Assembly: GCA_002348545.1 (NCBI GenBank)
Contig: DEBM01000015.1
Coordinates: 37,577-101,576, forward strand
Length of the DNA: 64,000 nt
Source: Balneolaceae bacterium UBA2956
GTDB taxonomy: Bacteria > Bacteroidota > Rhodothermia > Balneolales > Balneolaceae
Direction of reading: 5' to 3'
Part shown: one piece after another, positions 28,033-37,376 of the stretch
How the letters are laid out: every line of letters starts with the position of its first letter
Numbering within the stretch: position 1 is the stretch's first letter
Position numbers and translations under genes: made by a program
Notes under the pieces: model-generated
Told to the model about the DNA's origin: nothing
What the model saw: only the letters and a program-made list of their open reading frames with translations
The model's database searches: none

Positions 28033-28079
28033 TAATGCTGCAACCCCTGACCATTTGTAAATCGCATCACCAAAGCCAT
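28032..28079 (-). CDS. Candidate 15-codon leader frame upstream of the carA leader peptide
   Basis: ATG 28079-28077 opens a 15-codon frame (MALVMRFTNGQGLQH) whose TAA shares its last base with the ATG of the 58-codon frame (TAATG). This overlap would couple the translation of the two. Very short frames are common by chance, so its reality rests on the whole leader arrangement. Confidence 0.25.
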   Translation of the reverse strand: MALVMRFTNGQGLQH

Positions 28080-28170
28080 AGAACGTAATAAAAATGATCT
28101 TATTGGATTGTACCTATATGAAATTAAAAACGCTATAATAAACAAGCTTATATTACAATTTCATTAAGAT

Positions 28171-28187
28171 AATCAGAAGGGCTGATT
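28171..28187 (-). other. Hairpin after the acylase-operon membrane gene
   Basis: AATCAG-AAGGG-CTGATT, 18 bases below the stop at 28205. It has no T-run but may mark the 3' end of the penicillin acylase operon, which would leave the stronger hairpin at 27968-28003 for carAB control. Confidence 0.3.
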
Positions 28188-28204
28188 GCATCAAGAATAA
28201 CTTA

Positions 28205-28564
28205 CTATTTTTTATTTCTACTTTGAGCTAACAGTAAACTTGTTAATGTAGCAAAGCCACTCAATAAGCCCCCAATTACTGCCGTAATAACAATGAGTAT
28301 CCAGTCCTGCGTCAAACCAAAAAGTTCTGAGATACGCGCACTTAAAACAGCAGCACTTGCAACGTGTATATACAAGGCATGTGCACCCCATGCCAAGAAT
28401 ACAGCAAAGAAACCCATTCCAAAGGCTAGAATTGGGGTTACATTCATTCTGTGCCCAAAAAACAAACCGGGCAAGGCCGCTGACCACCAAGGGAGGACTA
28501 AATTCAAGAAAAAAGCATTCACAGCAATTAAAAGAAATAAAATTATCATGGTCGTATATTCCAT
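28205..28564 (-). CDS. Small membrane protein of unknown function
   Basis: This 119-residue protein has three to four hydrophobic segments (about 4-27, 43-72, 88-112) and a basic C-terminal tail (QSRNKK). It is not recognised as a named family. Its start lies 19 bases inside the 3' end of the penicillin acylase gene, so the two are cotranscribed and translationally coupled. Other frames over the same bases are also open, but this one has the membrane-protein composition. It may support the acylase, for example in anchoring or export; that is inference from position. Confidence 0.75.
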   Translation of the reverse strand: MEYTTMIILFLLIAVNAFFLNLVLPWWSAALPGLFFGHRMNVTPILAFGMGFFAVFLAWGAHALYIHVASAAVLSARISELFGLTQDWILIVITAVIGGLLSGFATLTSLLLAQSRNKK

Positions 28565-30996
28565 TTAACTAATACATTCGATTCGTCTCCCGACATTACC
28601 TGGGAATAAAGGGGGGGCTCTCTGTAAAAATGCAATTCATATAGTTCACCCGTTCTCCAAGATTCAATCATGGAATCATAGTTTGGAGAGCCTGGATTTC
28701 CAGATGCACCACCAGGATATACACCCCAAGCTTTAATTTCAGGTCCTAGCTCAACAATCATTCGCCAAGAGGGTCCCGAACTTCCACGCGTTGCATTTAC
28801 TGATTCTGCCCCACCACCACTGTAAAGATTCAATGCCCCTAAACCATTGGTTTGCGTTAAGTGAGATATGTTATTGTTAATTACCCATCCCCAATCCCAA
28901 TCATCACTCCATGGTCCATAGTACTCGATTAAATCATCAAATGCTTTTATAAATGATGCAGTAGCCTGATCTCGAATTGTCTCAACCTCTTGGGTTCTCT
29001 GATCATCGACCATCCAAAAATTAGAGTTATCCTTTAGCTGTTGAACCAAACGGTCCCTAGCGGGAGCCCTTAGTGGAAAATCAGCGTCATATTCATCAAT
29101 CAAAATGGCTTCATATAATTCACTCCACCAATTTCTAAAGATGCTAGGGGCACGGTAGGGAGCATTGTTATAATAATTCCATGCTTGCAAGGAATCCACC
29201 ACCTCGCGTTGAATAGGGGACAATGAATCGGTCTTAATCCACTCCAGCATACTGGGTAAAATTTCCGCAGCATGATAGGAATAGTTATCCATTAACAACG
29301 CCTGCATATCATCTTTGGTTATATTATCCATTTCAGATAAACGTTCATTAATCCTTCGACCACGCTCAAATGGTGCATATACATCATCCATGTAGTAAGG
29401 ATAATCTGGCGCCGTTGATTCTTGATTAGCAGAGCTGACAAAACCCCGCTCAGGATTTTTAATATGGGGATGATGCTCTCTGGGAATCCAGCCTTGCCAA
29501 TCGTAAAGTGGGTCTGTGCCATCACTCAAAGTACGACCTTGACCATCCCATTTATTCGGAAACCGGCCGTTGACCCATAATGCAATATCTCCTTCGGCGC
29601 TAGCAAACACAAAGTTTTGAGCAGGGGCCTGATAATGGGTTAAGGCTTCTACATATTCATCGTAATTTTTGGCCCGGTTAAGCTGGTAGAAAGCTCGTAT
29701 TTCGTTGGAAGGCTCATGCGCAATCCATCGAAGAGCGTGATAGATGGGTTCATCTGCACCAATTTGCTCATCTCCATTACCATGTTTTACCTCAGAGACG
29801 GGTCCATGATGGGTATATATTACGGTATCAATAATGGTTTTACCACCCCTGACATGAATTTCTTCGATGCGCTTCGTTGTTGGCTTCCATTGACCGTCAT
29901 GCCAATAGCGTTCTTTAACCTCATTTTCAAATCGAATTTCATACCAATCCAGTACATCGGAAGCTACATTGGTTACCCCCCAAGCAACCTGCTCATTAAA
30001 GCCAATGACTACTCCTGGCGCGCCCAATAAACTAACTCCATAAGTATTGACTCCTGGGGCATGCAGTTGAATCTCATACCATATAGACGGAAGGGTTAAC
30101 CGCAAATGAGGATCATTACTTAATATTGGATATTTAGAGGCTGTTTTATTACCACTGACCGCCCAATTATTACTCCCTACACCCTCCGGCACAGGAAAAG
30201 GTTGTATGCTTTTCGCCACTTTAGGCACAAAAATAGTATCAGGACGCCTAACCGGCACACGTTCAAAATCCCAAGAGCGGCTTGTTGGAATTATTGGATC
30301 TAAGAGGTTATGGTCTTTGTCAAAAAACTGTTCAATAAATTCCGGACCAAAATATGCCAAGGTGTTACTATGGGAGACATCACTGTTACCTGCCGCTAAG
30401 GTGCGTGTCATATTTTTGAGTAAAAGAGCGGTTTTCAACGGAGTCCAAGGTTCTGGCACATTATCTAGCAATTTGTATTCGAGAGGATATTGCTCAGGTT
30501 CCAATGAATTTATATAAGCATTTACGCCTGCTGAATAAGCCTTAAAAATTGCCCATGAGGATTCATGTTTCTGAGCTTCAGTTACAGCCTGTTCCGCTCC
30601 AAAGACCATTCCCCATCTACGGCTTTGACGGTCTCTATCCACTAAAGATATACCTATTAATTCACTCAAGCGCCCAGCCGCGTCATAGGTTTGAAGTTCC
30701 ATCTGAAATAAGCGATCTCTTGCTTGGAGGTACCCCTGCATATAGTAAAGGTCATGATCATTTTGAGCAAACACATGAGGAACACGACGATTATCAAAAT
30801 AGACCTCTACAGAGTCCTTTAACCCGGGGAGTTGATCAGCTAAATTCGAGAAAGGATGCCGTTCTGCTTGCGCCCAAAATCCCCCATCAGGATCCATAAA
30901 TGGGCCCATTGGAGGTATATTTCCCCAGCGAGTACTTAAAATCCAAATCAATACAAGTCCGGCGGCTAAACTGAGGCCAAATGGTAGATATTTCAT
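28546..30996 (-). CDS. Penicillin acylase family Ntn hydrolase
   Basis: The 816-residue precursor has an N-terminal hydrophobic signal or anchor (about 5-23). The alpha chain comes first, then the autoprocessing site GVGSNNW with the Ser275 nucleophile that would become the N-terminus of the beta chain. Other family marks are VAWGVTNVASDV after the nucleophile and a conserved Asn later in the beta chain (GLGALNLYSGGGAESVNATRG region). These enzymes hydrolyse amides such as beta-lactam side chains, acyl-homoserine lactones or lipoamino acids, usually in the periplasm. It is followed by an overlapping small membrane-protein gene. The true substrate cannot be read from sequence. Confidence 0.94.
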   Translation of the reverse strand: MKYLPFGLSLAAGLVLIWILSTRWGNIPPMGPFMDPDGGFWAQAERHPFSNLADQLPGLKDSVEVYFDNRRVPHVFAQNDHDLYYMQGYLQARDRLFQMELQTYDAAGRLSELIGISLVDRDRQSRRWGMVFGAEQAVTEAQKHESSWAIFKAYSAGVNAYINSLEPEQYPLEYKLLDNVPEPWTPLKTALLLKNMTRTLAAGNSDVSHSNTLAYFGPEFIEQFFDKDHNLLDPIIPTSRSWDFERVPVRRPDTIFVPKVAKSIQPFPVPEGVGSNNWAVSGNKTASKYPILSNDPHLRLTLPSIWYEIQLHAPGVNTYGVSLLGAPGVVIGFNEQVAWGVTNVASDVLDWYEIRFENEVKERYWHDGQWKPTTKRIEEIHVRGGKTIIDTVIYTHHGPVSEVKHGNGDEQIGADEPIYHALRWIAHEPSNEIRAFYQLNRAKNYDEYVEALTHYQAPAQNFVFASAEGDIALWVNGRFPNKWDGQGRTLSDGTDPLYDWQGWIPREHHPHIKNPERGFVSSANQESTAPDYPYYMDDVYAPFERGRRINERLSEMDNITKDDMQALLMDNYSYHAAEILPSMLEWIKTDSLSPIQREVVDSLQAWNYYNNAPYRAPSIFRNWWSELYEAILIDEYDADFPLRAPARDRLVQQLKDNSNFWMVDDQRTQEVETIRDQATASFIKAFDDLIEYYGPWSDDWDWGWVINNNISHLTQTNGLGALNLYSGGGAESVNATRGSSGPSWRMIVELGPEIKAWGVYPGGASGNPGSPNYDSMIESWRTGELYELHFYREPPLYSQVMSGDESNVLVKWNIRP

Positions 30997-31071
30997 ATAA
31001 TCTTATTATTTTTAGCTGCACAAAAGTCTTGAATTACATGGCTAATTCAAAACCTATTATCATAAGCTTAT

Positions 31072-32091
31072 TTAAAGTGATGCATGATGACTCCAAAACA
31101 ACATTTTCATGCAAAAAATACTTCCTCCGCTTTTCAGAAATTCGTGAGTTGATAACTCTACAACGGTAAATCCTTTTGATGCAAGAAGTCGAGCCGTTTT
31201 AGGGCTATCGGACGGCAATAATACTCGTTTTCCTGCAACAGCAGTGGCATTACATGCAAATGAGTAAAGAGTTTCTCGCTCATCTATTTCTAATACCACA
31301 TCAAAAAAATGATGAATTAACTCCAAGCCTACTTCATCAAAAGCTTCTGGATAGATCATCACGGTTTGCTCATCAAGCATGCAAAAACAGGTATCCAAAT
31401 GATACAATCTTTCGTCTTGCAGACGTAGAGAAATAATAGGTATCCCTGTGAATACAGCCAATGCCTCTAGTGCCGGCATGCTGGTTCGAAACCCATGACC
31501 AGCCCAAATTAGGGAGCGTTCAGGATGCCACTGAACATCGCCCATACCCTCAAAAAACAATGGGGGTAAATGAATATCACTCATTTCAATTTGTGTTCCA
31601 TCATTTTCTACTGCTTGGCTTGCTTCTTTACCGTGATTAGTTGGGAATAATGAGTGAATAGGATATCCTTTTTGAGCCAGCACTTGATTAAGGTAAGGCA
31701 CCTCAGAGCGGCGCATTGGACTGCGCATAGCCCCCATAAGGAATGAGGCACCAGTATCTTCCGCCCACATTGGAAAACTCTGATTCGCACAAAAAACCAA
31801 ATCCGGCAATCCCTTCATTCCTTTTATGGGATGAACATACAGCCCACACTGTTCAAACTGAGACTTTAAAGCCGACCACTCTACCCAAGCTTTGTTTTTG
31901 TCCACTGATCCAATCATCGACTCCATATGAGGATTGATCACATACTCTACGTCAAAGAACTCAGGTTCTATCATTAAAACCTGATCCGGCCAAGGCATTT
32001 TTGGCCTAGAAGCTAATGATATATCACTCTCGTGGAGACTTCGAATTAGTCCCGTATTTATTCGTTCCATCTCATCATCCTCCATGTGCAA
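31072..32091 (-). CDS. Dimethylargininase-like amidinotransferase family hydrolase
   Basis: The 339-residue protein has the guanidino-modifying (DDAH/arginine deiminase) fold. The opening FFDVEYVINPHM is typical of bacterial DDAH-like proteins. The acidic site FCANQSF, the catalytic His segment (LYHLDTCFCML) and a C-terminal Cys in KSGGSIFCMKM complete the site. It would hydrolyse a guanidino or methylated arginine compound to a citrulline-type product. No signal peptide is seen, so it is cytoplasmic. It is divergent from ddl; the 115 bases between hold a palindrome. Two early Met codons leave the start uncertain by a few residues. Confidence 0.86.
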   Translation of the reverse strand: MHMEDDEMERINTGLIRSLHESDISLASRPKMPWPDQVLMIEPEFFDVEYVINPHMESMIGSVDKNKAWVEWSALKSQFEQCGLYVHPIKGMKGLPDLVFCANQSFPMWAEDTGASFLMGAMRSPMRRSEVPYLNQVLAQKGYPIHSLFPTNHGKEASQAVENDGTQIEMSDIHLPPLFFEGMGDVQWHPERSLIWAGHGFRTSMPALEALAVFTGIPIISLRLQDERLYHLDTCFCMLDEQTVMIYPEAFDEVGLELIHHFFDVVLEIDERETLYSFACNATAVAGKRVLLPSDSPKTARLLASKGFTVVELSTHEFLKSGGSIFCMKMLFWSHHASL

Positions 32092-32106
32092 TTATGTCTA
32101 TCTTAT

Positions 32107-32129
32107 TTGTTATTGTACAATAGTAACAA
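32107..32129. promoter_or_regulatory. Palindrome in the DDAH-like/ddl divergent promoter
   Basis: TATTGTACAATA (32111-32122) is a perfect 12-bp palindrome flanked by TTGT on the left and, three bases off symmetry, ACAA on the right. It lies 20 bases upstream of the DDAH-like start and about 85 bases upstream of ddl. A dimeric repressor could bind here. Confidence 0.35.
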
Positions 32130-32206
32130 TTGACCCCAACATCTACTATTTTCTAGATAATAACTAGTAGAATGTTACGACCAACCCGATCCTTAAATTT
32201 GCTTTC

Positions 32207-33391
32207 ATGACAGAACAGGCACCCCATCTAGTAGTCGCTTTTGGCGGAGTTTCACCCGAACACGAAGTTTCGGTGCTAACCGCTATGCAAGTGATGAGCA
32301 AACTGTCGGACTCCAAATACACCATACTCCCCCTCTATATTAGTAAATCAGGACAATGGCTTACCGGAGATATACTTAAAGATTTAGAACAATACGGAGA
32401 TTTAGACTCCCTCACCCAACAAGTTAGCCCTTGCTATTTTAATCGAGATCCACTAGGACGAGTGGTATTAGAATATGCTAAGAAAGGACTGTTTTCCAAG
32501 CCCATACAAAAGCCTGTTTATGCCATAGTGGTCTCTTTCCATGGAGGGGCAGGTGAGAACGGATCGTTTCAAGGTATTTGTGAACAATATAACCTCCCCT
32601 ATACAGGAAGTGGTGTTTTAGCATCCTCTCTAGGCATGGACAAGGTCAAAGCTAAACAGCTCTGTGAGGCAAATCATATTCCGGTTACTTCTTCTCTTAA
32701 TTTTTATGAAGAGGATTGGGATCGCCATAATGATACTATCCTTAAGGAAGTGGAACAACTTGGATATCCGGTGATTGTAAAACCCTCATCATTGGGAAGT
32801 AGCATTGGAGTAAAAAAGGTAGAAAGTCAATCAGCCTTAATAACAGCGGTAGAAACCGCGTTTCGATATGACGCTCAAATACTCATAGAAGAAGCTATTG
32901 CTCCCTTAATTGAAATAAATTGCGCTGTATTAGGGACTCCTGAGTCTTGTATTTCTAGCGTATGTGAACGACCTTTAGGTAGTAATGAAGCACTCTCATT
33001 TGCCGATAAATATCAGCAAGGTGGCGCCGCTGAAAAAGGAATGGCCTCTGCAGATCGTGTGATTCCTGCTGATATATCAGAGGAATTAAGCCAGAATATC
33101 CGGGGATTGTCCGAGCAAATATTTAGAATATTTCAGGCAACTGGGGTAGCACGAATTGACTATTTAGTACAAAAAGACACCCAAAAAATTTATTTCAATG
33201 AAATTAATACGATCCCAGGATCTTTTTCCTACTATTTATGGGAGTATTCTAAACTTAATTTTAACGATTTACTAGACCAGCTCATTGAAACGGCCATTAC
33301 CGTACATCAACAAAAAAATGGGCGGATACTACACTATGAAACTAATCTTCTGAGCGATAAAGCAGCCACTGGGCTTAAAGGAAGCAAATAA
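32207..33391 (+). CDS. ddl: D-alanine--D-alanine ligase
   Basis: The 394-residue ATP-grasp ligase joins two D-alanines for peptidoglycan. Marks in order are GGVSPEHEVSVLTA at the N-terminus, GENGSFQGICEQYNLPYTGSG (binding of the first substrate), KPSSLGSSIGVKKV (ATP loop), and EINTIPGSFSYYLWE near the C-terminus with the metal-binding Glu and Asn. The YYLW end belongs to the longer Ddl subclass. The NAD kinase gene follows 2 bases after the stop, so the two are cotranscribed. Confidence 0.96.
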   Translation: MTEQAPHLVVAFGGVSPEHEVSVLTAMQVMSKLSDSKYTILPLYISKSGQWLTGDILKDLEQYGDLDSLTQQVSPCYFNRDPLGRVVLEYAKKGLFSKPIQKPVYAIVVSFHGGAGENGSFQGICEQYNLPYTGSGVLASSLGMDKVKAKQLCEANHIPVTSSLNFYEEDWDRHNDTILKEVEQLGYPVIVKPSSLGSSIGVKKVESQSALITAVETAFRYDAQILIEEAIAPLIEINCAVLGTPESCISSVCERPLGSNEALSFADKYQQGGAAEKGMASADRVIPADISEELSQNIRGLSEQIFRIFQATGVARIDYLVQKDTQKIYFNEINTIPGSFSYYLWEYSKLNFNDLLDQLIETAITVHQQKNGRILHYETNLLSDKAATGLKGSK

Positions 33392-33393
33392 CG

Positions 33394-34263
33394 ATGAAAT
33401 GTGCCCTAATTACCAACCCCCGAAAATACGAAGTACAACAAGTACTGCATCAGACTTTAGCATGGGCACAAGACAAAGAGATACATTGCTATATTGACCA
33501 ACAAACCGCCGAATCGTTAACGATAATCAAGTCTTCTAATCTTCACTTTTGCCAGGGGAATGCCTCTGCAATTGAAGCTTCGAACTTATTAATAGTAATA
33601 GGTGGCGATGGAACCATGCTCTATGCGGCTCGGCTCGCACGAGGACTGGAAAAACCAATTTTAGGTATAAACAGTGGACACCTAGGGTTCATGAACGATG
33701 TATCCATCGAGGAAATGTACTCCGCCTTGGATGCACTCATCGAAAAGAATTACAGTCTAGATTATAGGTATTTTCTAGAATCAATTGACCAAGAAGGCAA
33801 GCTTAATTATGCCTTAAATGAATTCCTGTTCACTCGCCGAGATTCAAGTTCTATGATTAACATAGATGCCGAATATGACGGAGCTCTGATTAACACCTAC
33901 TGGTCTGACGGCCTCATCGTAGCCTCTCCAACTGGGTCAACCGCTTACAACCTTTCAGCAGGCGGACCACTCGTGATGCCCGGCTCCGGAGTACTCGTGG
34001 TTACCCCTGTGAATCCACATACTCTTACTACTCGTCCTTTGGTGTTACCTTCTGATAAAGAGCTTCGTATTTCCATTCCTGAACCCAATCCTTCCGTAAT
34101 TTTTTCCTGTGACGGAGTTATTAAACCTGTCTTGGAATATCCTTTCTCCATCCATATCAAAAAATCTACCTCTCGAATTCCTCTCGTACACCTGACCGAT
34201 CACAGCTATTTCGATACTCTCCGCAAGAAACTCATGTGGGGGCAGGACTCCCGACGTACTTAA
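33394..34263 (+). CDS. nadK: NAD kinase
   Basis: This 289-residue enzyme phosphorylates NAD to NADP with ATP or polyphosphate in the cytoplasm. The signature GGDGTML (around residues 70-76) contains the catalytic Asp. The NE segment (YALNEFLFTR) and SPTGSTAYNLSAGGP bind the nucleotide. Length and architecture are standard. It starts 2 bases after the ddl stop. Confidence 0.96.
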   Translation: MKCALITNPRKYEVQQVLHQTLAWAQDKEIHCYIDQQTAESLTIIKSSNLHFCQGNASAIEASNLLIVIGGDGTMLYAARLARGLEKPILGINSGHLGFMNDVSIEEMYSALDALIEKNYSLDYRYFLESIDQEGKLNYALNEFLFTRRDSSSMINIDAEYDGALINTYWSDGLIVASPTGSTAYNLSAGGPLVMPGSGVLVVTPVNPHTLTTRPLVLPSDKELRISIPEPNPSVIFSCDGVIKPVLEYPFSIHIKKSTSRIPLVHLTDHSYFDTLRKKLMWGQDSRRT

Positions 34264-34422
34264 TTAGATTCCATCTCTTTCTTTTTCATGTTGCATCTAG
34301 TCCATACTATTCGGAGTATCGATGGTAATTTTTCAGCTATAGGTGAATAAAATTCTTATTTTGTAACATTCGAGCAAGCGTAAAATAATCAAATAAAAAA
34401 TTTAAAAATATCACCCAAAGTC

Positions 34423-35382
34423 ATGAAAGTAACAGTTATCGGAGCTGGAGGAAATGTTGGCTCTACCGTAGCGCTTAGCGTTGCACAAAGAGATTTTGCG
34501 AAAGAAGTGATCGCTTTAGATCTGGAGCGAAAACAAGACGATAAAACTTTTTATCCTTCCAAAGGGCGAGCATTAGACCAATGGGAAGCTTCTCCCATTC
34601 ACCTATTTGACACCCGAATAAAAGGAACTACAGAATATGCTGATACTTCGGGCTCTGATGTGTGTGTAATTACTGCAGGTGTACCACGGCGTCCAGGCAT
34701 GAGTAGAGATGACTTATTGGAGATAAACGCAAATATCGTTCGTAGCGTAACAGCTGAATTGGTGAAATATTCTCCTGACACTATTCTTATTATAGTTTCC
34801 AATCCATTAGATGTAATGGTTCAAGTGGCCAAGGATGAGTCTGGACTACCCTATGAAAAAGTCATGGGTATGGCTGGTATTTTGGATACTGCTAGATATC
34901 GCGCATTCATCGCCGATGAATTAGATGTTTCGCCAAAAGACATTCAAGCCCTACTAATGGGTGGGCATGGTGACACCATGGTTCCATTACCAAGATTCAC
35001 TACTCTTTCCGGTATACCTATTACTCAATTTATCTCTGAAGAACGACTTGATGAAATAGTAGGTCGTGCAAAAAAAGGAGGAGGAGAAATCGTTGGGCTC
35101 ATGGGAACCTCTGCTTGGTATGCTCCGGGTGCCGCCGCCGCTCAGATGGTTGAGGCTATTTTGCTGGATCAAAATAGAATTTTTCCAGTGTGTGCTCACA
35201 TAGATGGGGAATATGGAATTGACGATTTATATATCGGTGTTCCTGTCAAACTTGGTAAAAGTGGCATAAAAGAAATAATTAAAGTTGAATTAACCAAAAA
35301 AGAAAGCGAACTTTTACACAAGTCGGCTAAAGCCGTTCGCGGCACTCTAGACGACTTTAAAGCACTTATGAACAATAAATAA
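34423..35382 (+). CDS. mdh: Malate dehydrogenase
   Basis: The 319-residue LDH-like malate dehydrogenase has GAGGNVGST (7-15) as the NAD loop. GVPRRPGMSRDDLLEINANI carries the Arg pair that selects malate/oxaloacetate over lactate, SNPLDVM is conserved, and GHGDTMVPL contains the catalytic His. It runs the last step of the TCA cycle. It is a single gene with its own 160-base upstream region and ends at a strong terminator. Confidence 0.96.
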   Translation: MKVTVIGAGGNVGSTVALSVAQRDFAKEVIALDLERKQDDKTFYPSKGRALDQWEASPIHLFDTRIKGTTEYADTSGSDVCVITAGVPRRPGMSRDDLLEINANIVRSVTAELVKYSPDTILIIVSNPLDVMVQVAKDESGLPYEKVMGMAGILDTARYRAFIADELDVSPKDIQALLMGGHGDTMVPLPRFTTLSGIPITQFISEERLDEIVGRAKKGGGEIVGLMGTSAWYAPGAAAAQMVEAILLDQNRIFPVCAHIDGEYGIDDLYIGVPVKLGKSGIKEIIKVELTKKESELLHKSAKAVRGTLDDFKALMNNK

Positions 35383-35412
35383 AGAGAACAAAGGTTCTCA
35401 CTACTTGCTTTT

Positions 35413-35445
35413 AAATCCCGCTAAGTTTCCTTGCGGGATTTTTTT
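35413..35445 (+). terminator. Intrinsic terminator of mdh
   Basis: AATCCCGC (35414-35421) pairs with GCGGGATT (35433-35440), followed by a T-run to 35445 that touches the stop codon of the convergent flippase gene. Confidence 0.93.
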
Positions 35446-36937
35446 ATGAGCTTATTTTAGCAGGTTTTGTATCCACATTAACTATTTGCAACGGGATTAT
35501 GACTAACATTGCCAATACTAAAATTAGAAAACCTGCAAGATCTTTAGACAGGTCAATCCACACTTGAATACTCTGGGCACCCCAAACAGCACTACTTGCT
35601 ACTGCGATAGTTCCGAAAGCACGTATTAGGCCAAAAGGGATTTTCATAGCTTTTTGGGCTGTCCGAAAAAGAATTACAGCCATAGTGCCATAGCTTAGTG
35701 CGGTGGTAATAGCCGCTCCTTTCATACCTAAGACAGGAATTAGAGCAATATTCGCTATTATTGTAATAATTGCACCTAATCCAGTTATTTGAACCAAGCG
35801 TTTTGTTTTTTCTTGTATAAAGATACCAACGGAAAAATTTATGTACCAGCCTTGAAACCAGTAGGCTAACAAAAGCCATGGTACAATACTTAGACCAGAC
35901 CAATATGCCTCATTGATAAGTGTGGTATTCAAAAATGGGATGGGAATGGCAACAATAGACTCTACAAATAATCCAACAGCTAAAAATACCAGTGCTGCTG
36001 CAATATTGAAATATTTAAATGCCATCCCAAAAAGACTTGGAGCGTCTGAATCATCACTATATCGCATAAAAAAAGGTTGCCACGCCATTCGGTACATTTG
36101 AACCAGTAATAACATAAAAACAGCTAACTTATAACAAGCATTATATACCCCTACTATATGGTCTGCACTCAAGTCCATGCCATAAATGGCATATATTTGT
36201 TCTCCAGTTAAACTCTTTAAAAAGAAACGGTCCAAGGTTTCGTTAACCACATGTGCCAAACCAGCCGGAACAAACGGCCATCCAAATTGTACCATTTTTC
36301 GGAGCAAGTCGCTCGACCAAGCACCCCTCCAAAGTCGTGCAGTTAACCCAAAAACCCCCAACAATGCTGCAAGAGATGCAAGCAAATTAGCCATAAATAT
36401 TGCTTCAATCCCCCAATGTAAAACTAAGATCAAATAGCCATTTAAGCTGATATTTATAATTACATGTCCCAATTTTAACCAAGCAAATGAGTACGCTCTT
36501 TTAGACAGTCTCAGCTCAGCAAAAGGGACGATGGCTAATGCATCAACCAGAAGGATACCCATCATGAGCCAATAAATATGCTTTGTACTCGACGATGCGG
36601 CAGGAAGTGAAAGTAGATCAGATAATGGTACTTGAAATAGCCATAGTACAAAAATAAAAAACAAGCCACCAGCTAGAAGGGCGCGCTGTATAGTAGAAAA
36701 TATACTAGCTGCTTGTTCACGATCTTTTCCGTAACGCAAATAGGAGGACTCCATGCCAAAGGTAAAAAATACTTGAAGTAGCCCAATAGCAGCATAAACA
36801 AGGCCTACTATCCCATAAGCTTCAGGATTAAATAAACCTGTGTGAAAGGGAACCAACAAGTAATTGATAAACCGGGCAATGACGCTGCTAATGCCATAAA
36901 CTAATGTATCAGATAATAAATGTTTTAGTAGCTTCAA
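35444..36937 (-). CDS. Polysaccharide flippase (Wzx/MATE-like)
   Basis: The 497-residue membrane protein has about 14 hydrophobic segments and the polysaccharide-biosynthesis/oligosaccharide flippase pattern at the N-terminus (SSVIARFINYLLVPFHTGLFNPEAYGIVGLVYAAIGLL). It would move lipid-linked sugar precursors across the inner membrane. It is the last gene of a minus-strand run hit-aroQ-flippase (7 bases after aroQ). No glycosyltransferases are next to it, so the glycan served is unknown. A second, distinct flippase lies at 59087-60550. Confidence 0.9.
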   Translation of the reverse strand: MKLLKHLLSDTLVYGISSVIARFINYLLVPFHTGLFNPEAYGIVGLVYAAIGLLQVFFTFGMESSYLRYGKDREQAASIFSTIQRALLAGGLFFIFVLWLFQVPLSDLLSLPAASSSTKHIYWLMMGILLVDALAIVPFAELRLSKRAYSFAWLKLGHVIINISLNGYLILVLHWGIEAIFMANLLASLAALLGVFGLTARLWRGAWSSDLLRKMVQFGWPFVPAGLAHVVNETLDRFFLKSLTGEQIYAIYGMDLSADHIVGVYNACYKLAVFMLLLVQMYRMAWQPFFMRYSDDSDAPSLFGMAFKYFNIAAALVFLAVGLFVESIVAIPIPFLNTTLINEAYWSGLSIVPWLLLAYWFQGWYINFSVGIFIQEKTKRLVQITGLGAIITIIANIALIPVLGMKGAAITTALSYGTMAVILFRTAQKAMKIPFGLIRAFGTIAVASSAVWGAQSIQVWIDLSKDLAGFLILVLAMLVIIPLQIVNVDTKPAKISS

Positions 36938-36944
36938 CTCTAGA

Positions 36945-37376
36945 TTATTTAGCGTAGAAACCTTCTATCGCTCGTATTCCTAACAGGTAACTCTCGGCCC
37001 CGAAACCCATGATAATACCATTCATCACGGCGCCAGTAATCGAGTGCTCCCGAAATTTTTCTCGAGCATGAATATTAGAAAGATGTACTTCAACCTTAGG
37101 AATTGAAACGGGATCTAAGGCATCTCGCAAGGCCACGGAAGTGTGAGTATAGCCCCCCATATTGACTACTAACCCCTCAGTACCGTCATTGCGTGTTTCT
37201 TGGATACGATCAATTAATTCGCCTTCCATATTCGACTGAAAAAAACTAATCTCATGATCTTTACAAGATATCTGGATATAATCATTTAACTGCTCCAATG
37301 TCATTGTCCCATAGATGTCCGGATCTCGAGTGCCAAGTAAGTTTAAATTCGGTCCATGAATAACAAGTAATTTCAT
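36945..37376 (-). CDS. aroQ: Type II 3-dehydroquinate dehydratase
   Basis: This is the 143-residue dodecameric dehydroquinase of the shikimate pathway. IHGPNLNLLGTRDPDIYG at the N-terminus holds the Asn and Arg lid residues and the catalytic Tyr. NMGGYTHTSVALRDAL and EVHLSNIHAREKFREHS hold the active-site Asn and His residues; NMGG replaces the commoner NPGA. The start overlaps the stop of the HIT gene by 4 bases. Confidence 0.96.
   Translation of the reverse strand: MKLLVIHGPNLNLLGTRDPDIYGTMTLEQLNDYIQISCKDHEISFFQSNMEGELIDRIQETRNDGTEGLVVNMGGYTHTSVALRDALDPVSIPKVEVHLSNIHAREKFREHSITGAVMNGIIMGFGAESYLLGIRAIEGFYAK

Noticed and set aside
28218..28572. Other open frames over the 119-residue membrane protein gene, on both strands
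   Set aside because: Their Cys-, Lys- or Arg-rich composition looks like a shadow of the hydrophobic frame, which alone couples to the acylase gene.
34305..34321. ATACT/AGTAT inverted repeat upstream of mdh
   Set aside because: Five-base arms in A/T-rich DNA are expected by chance.
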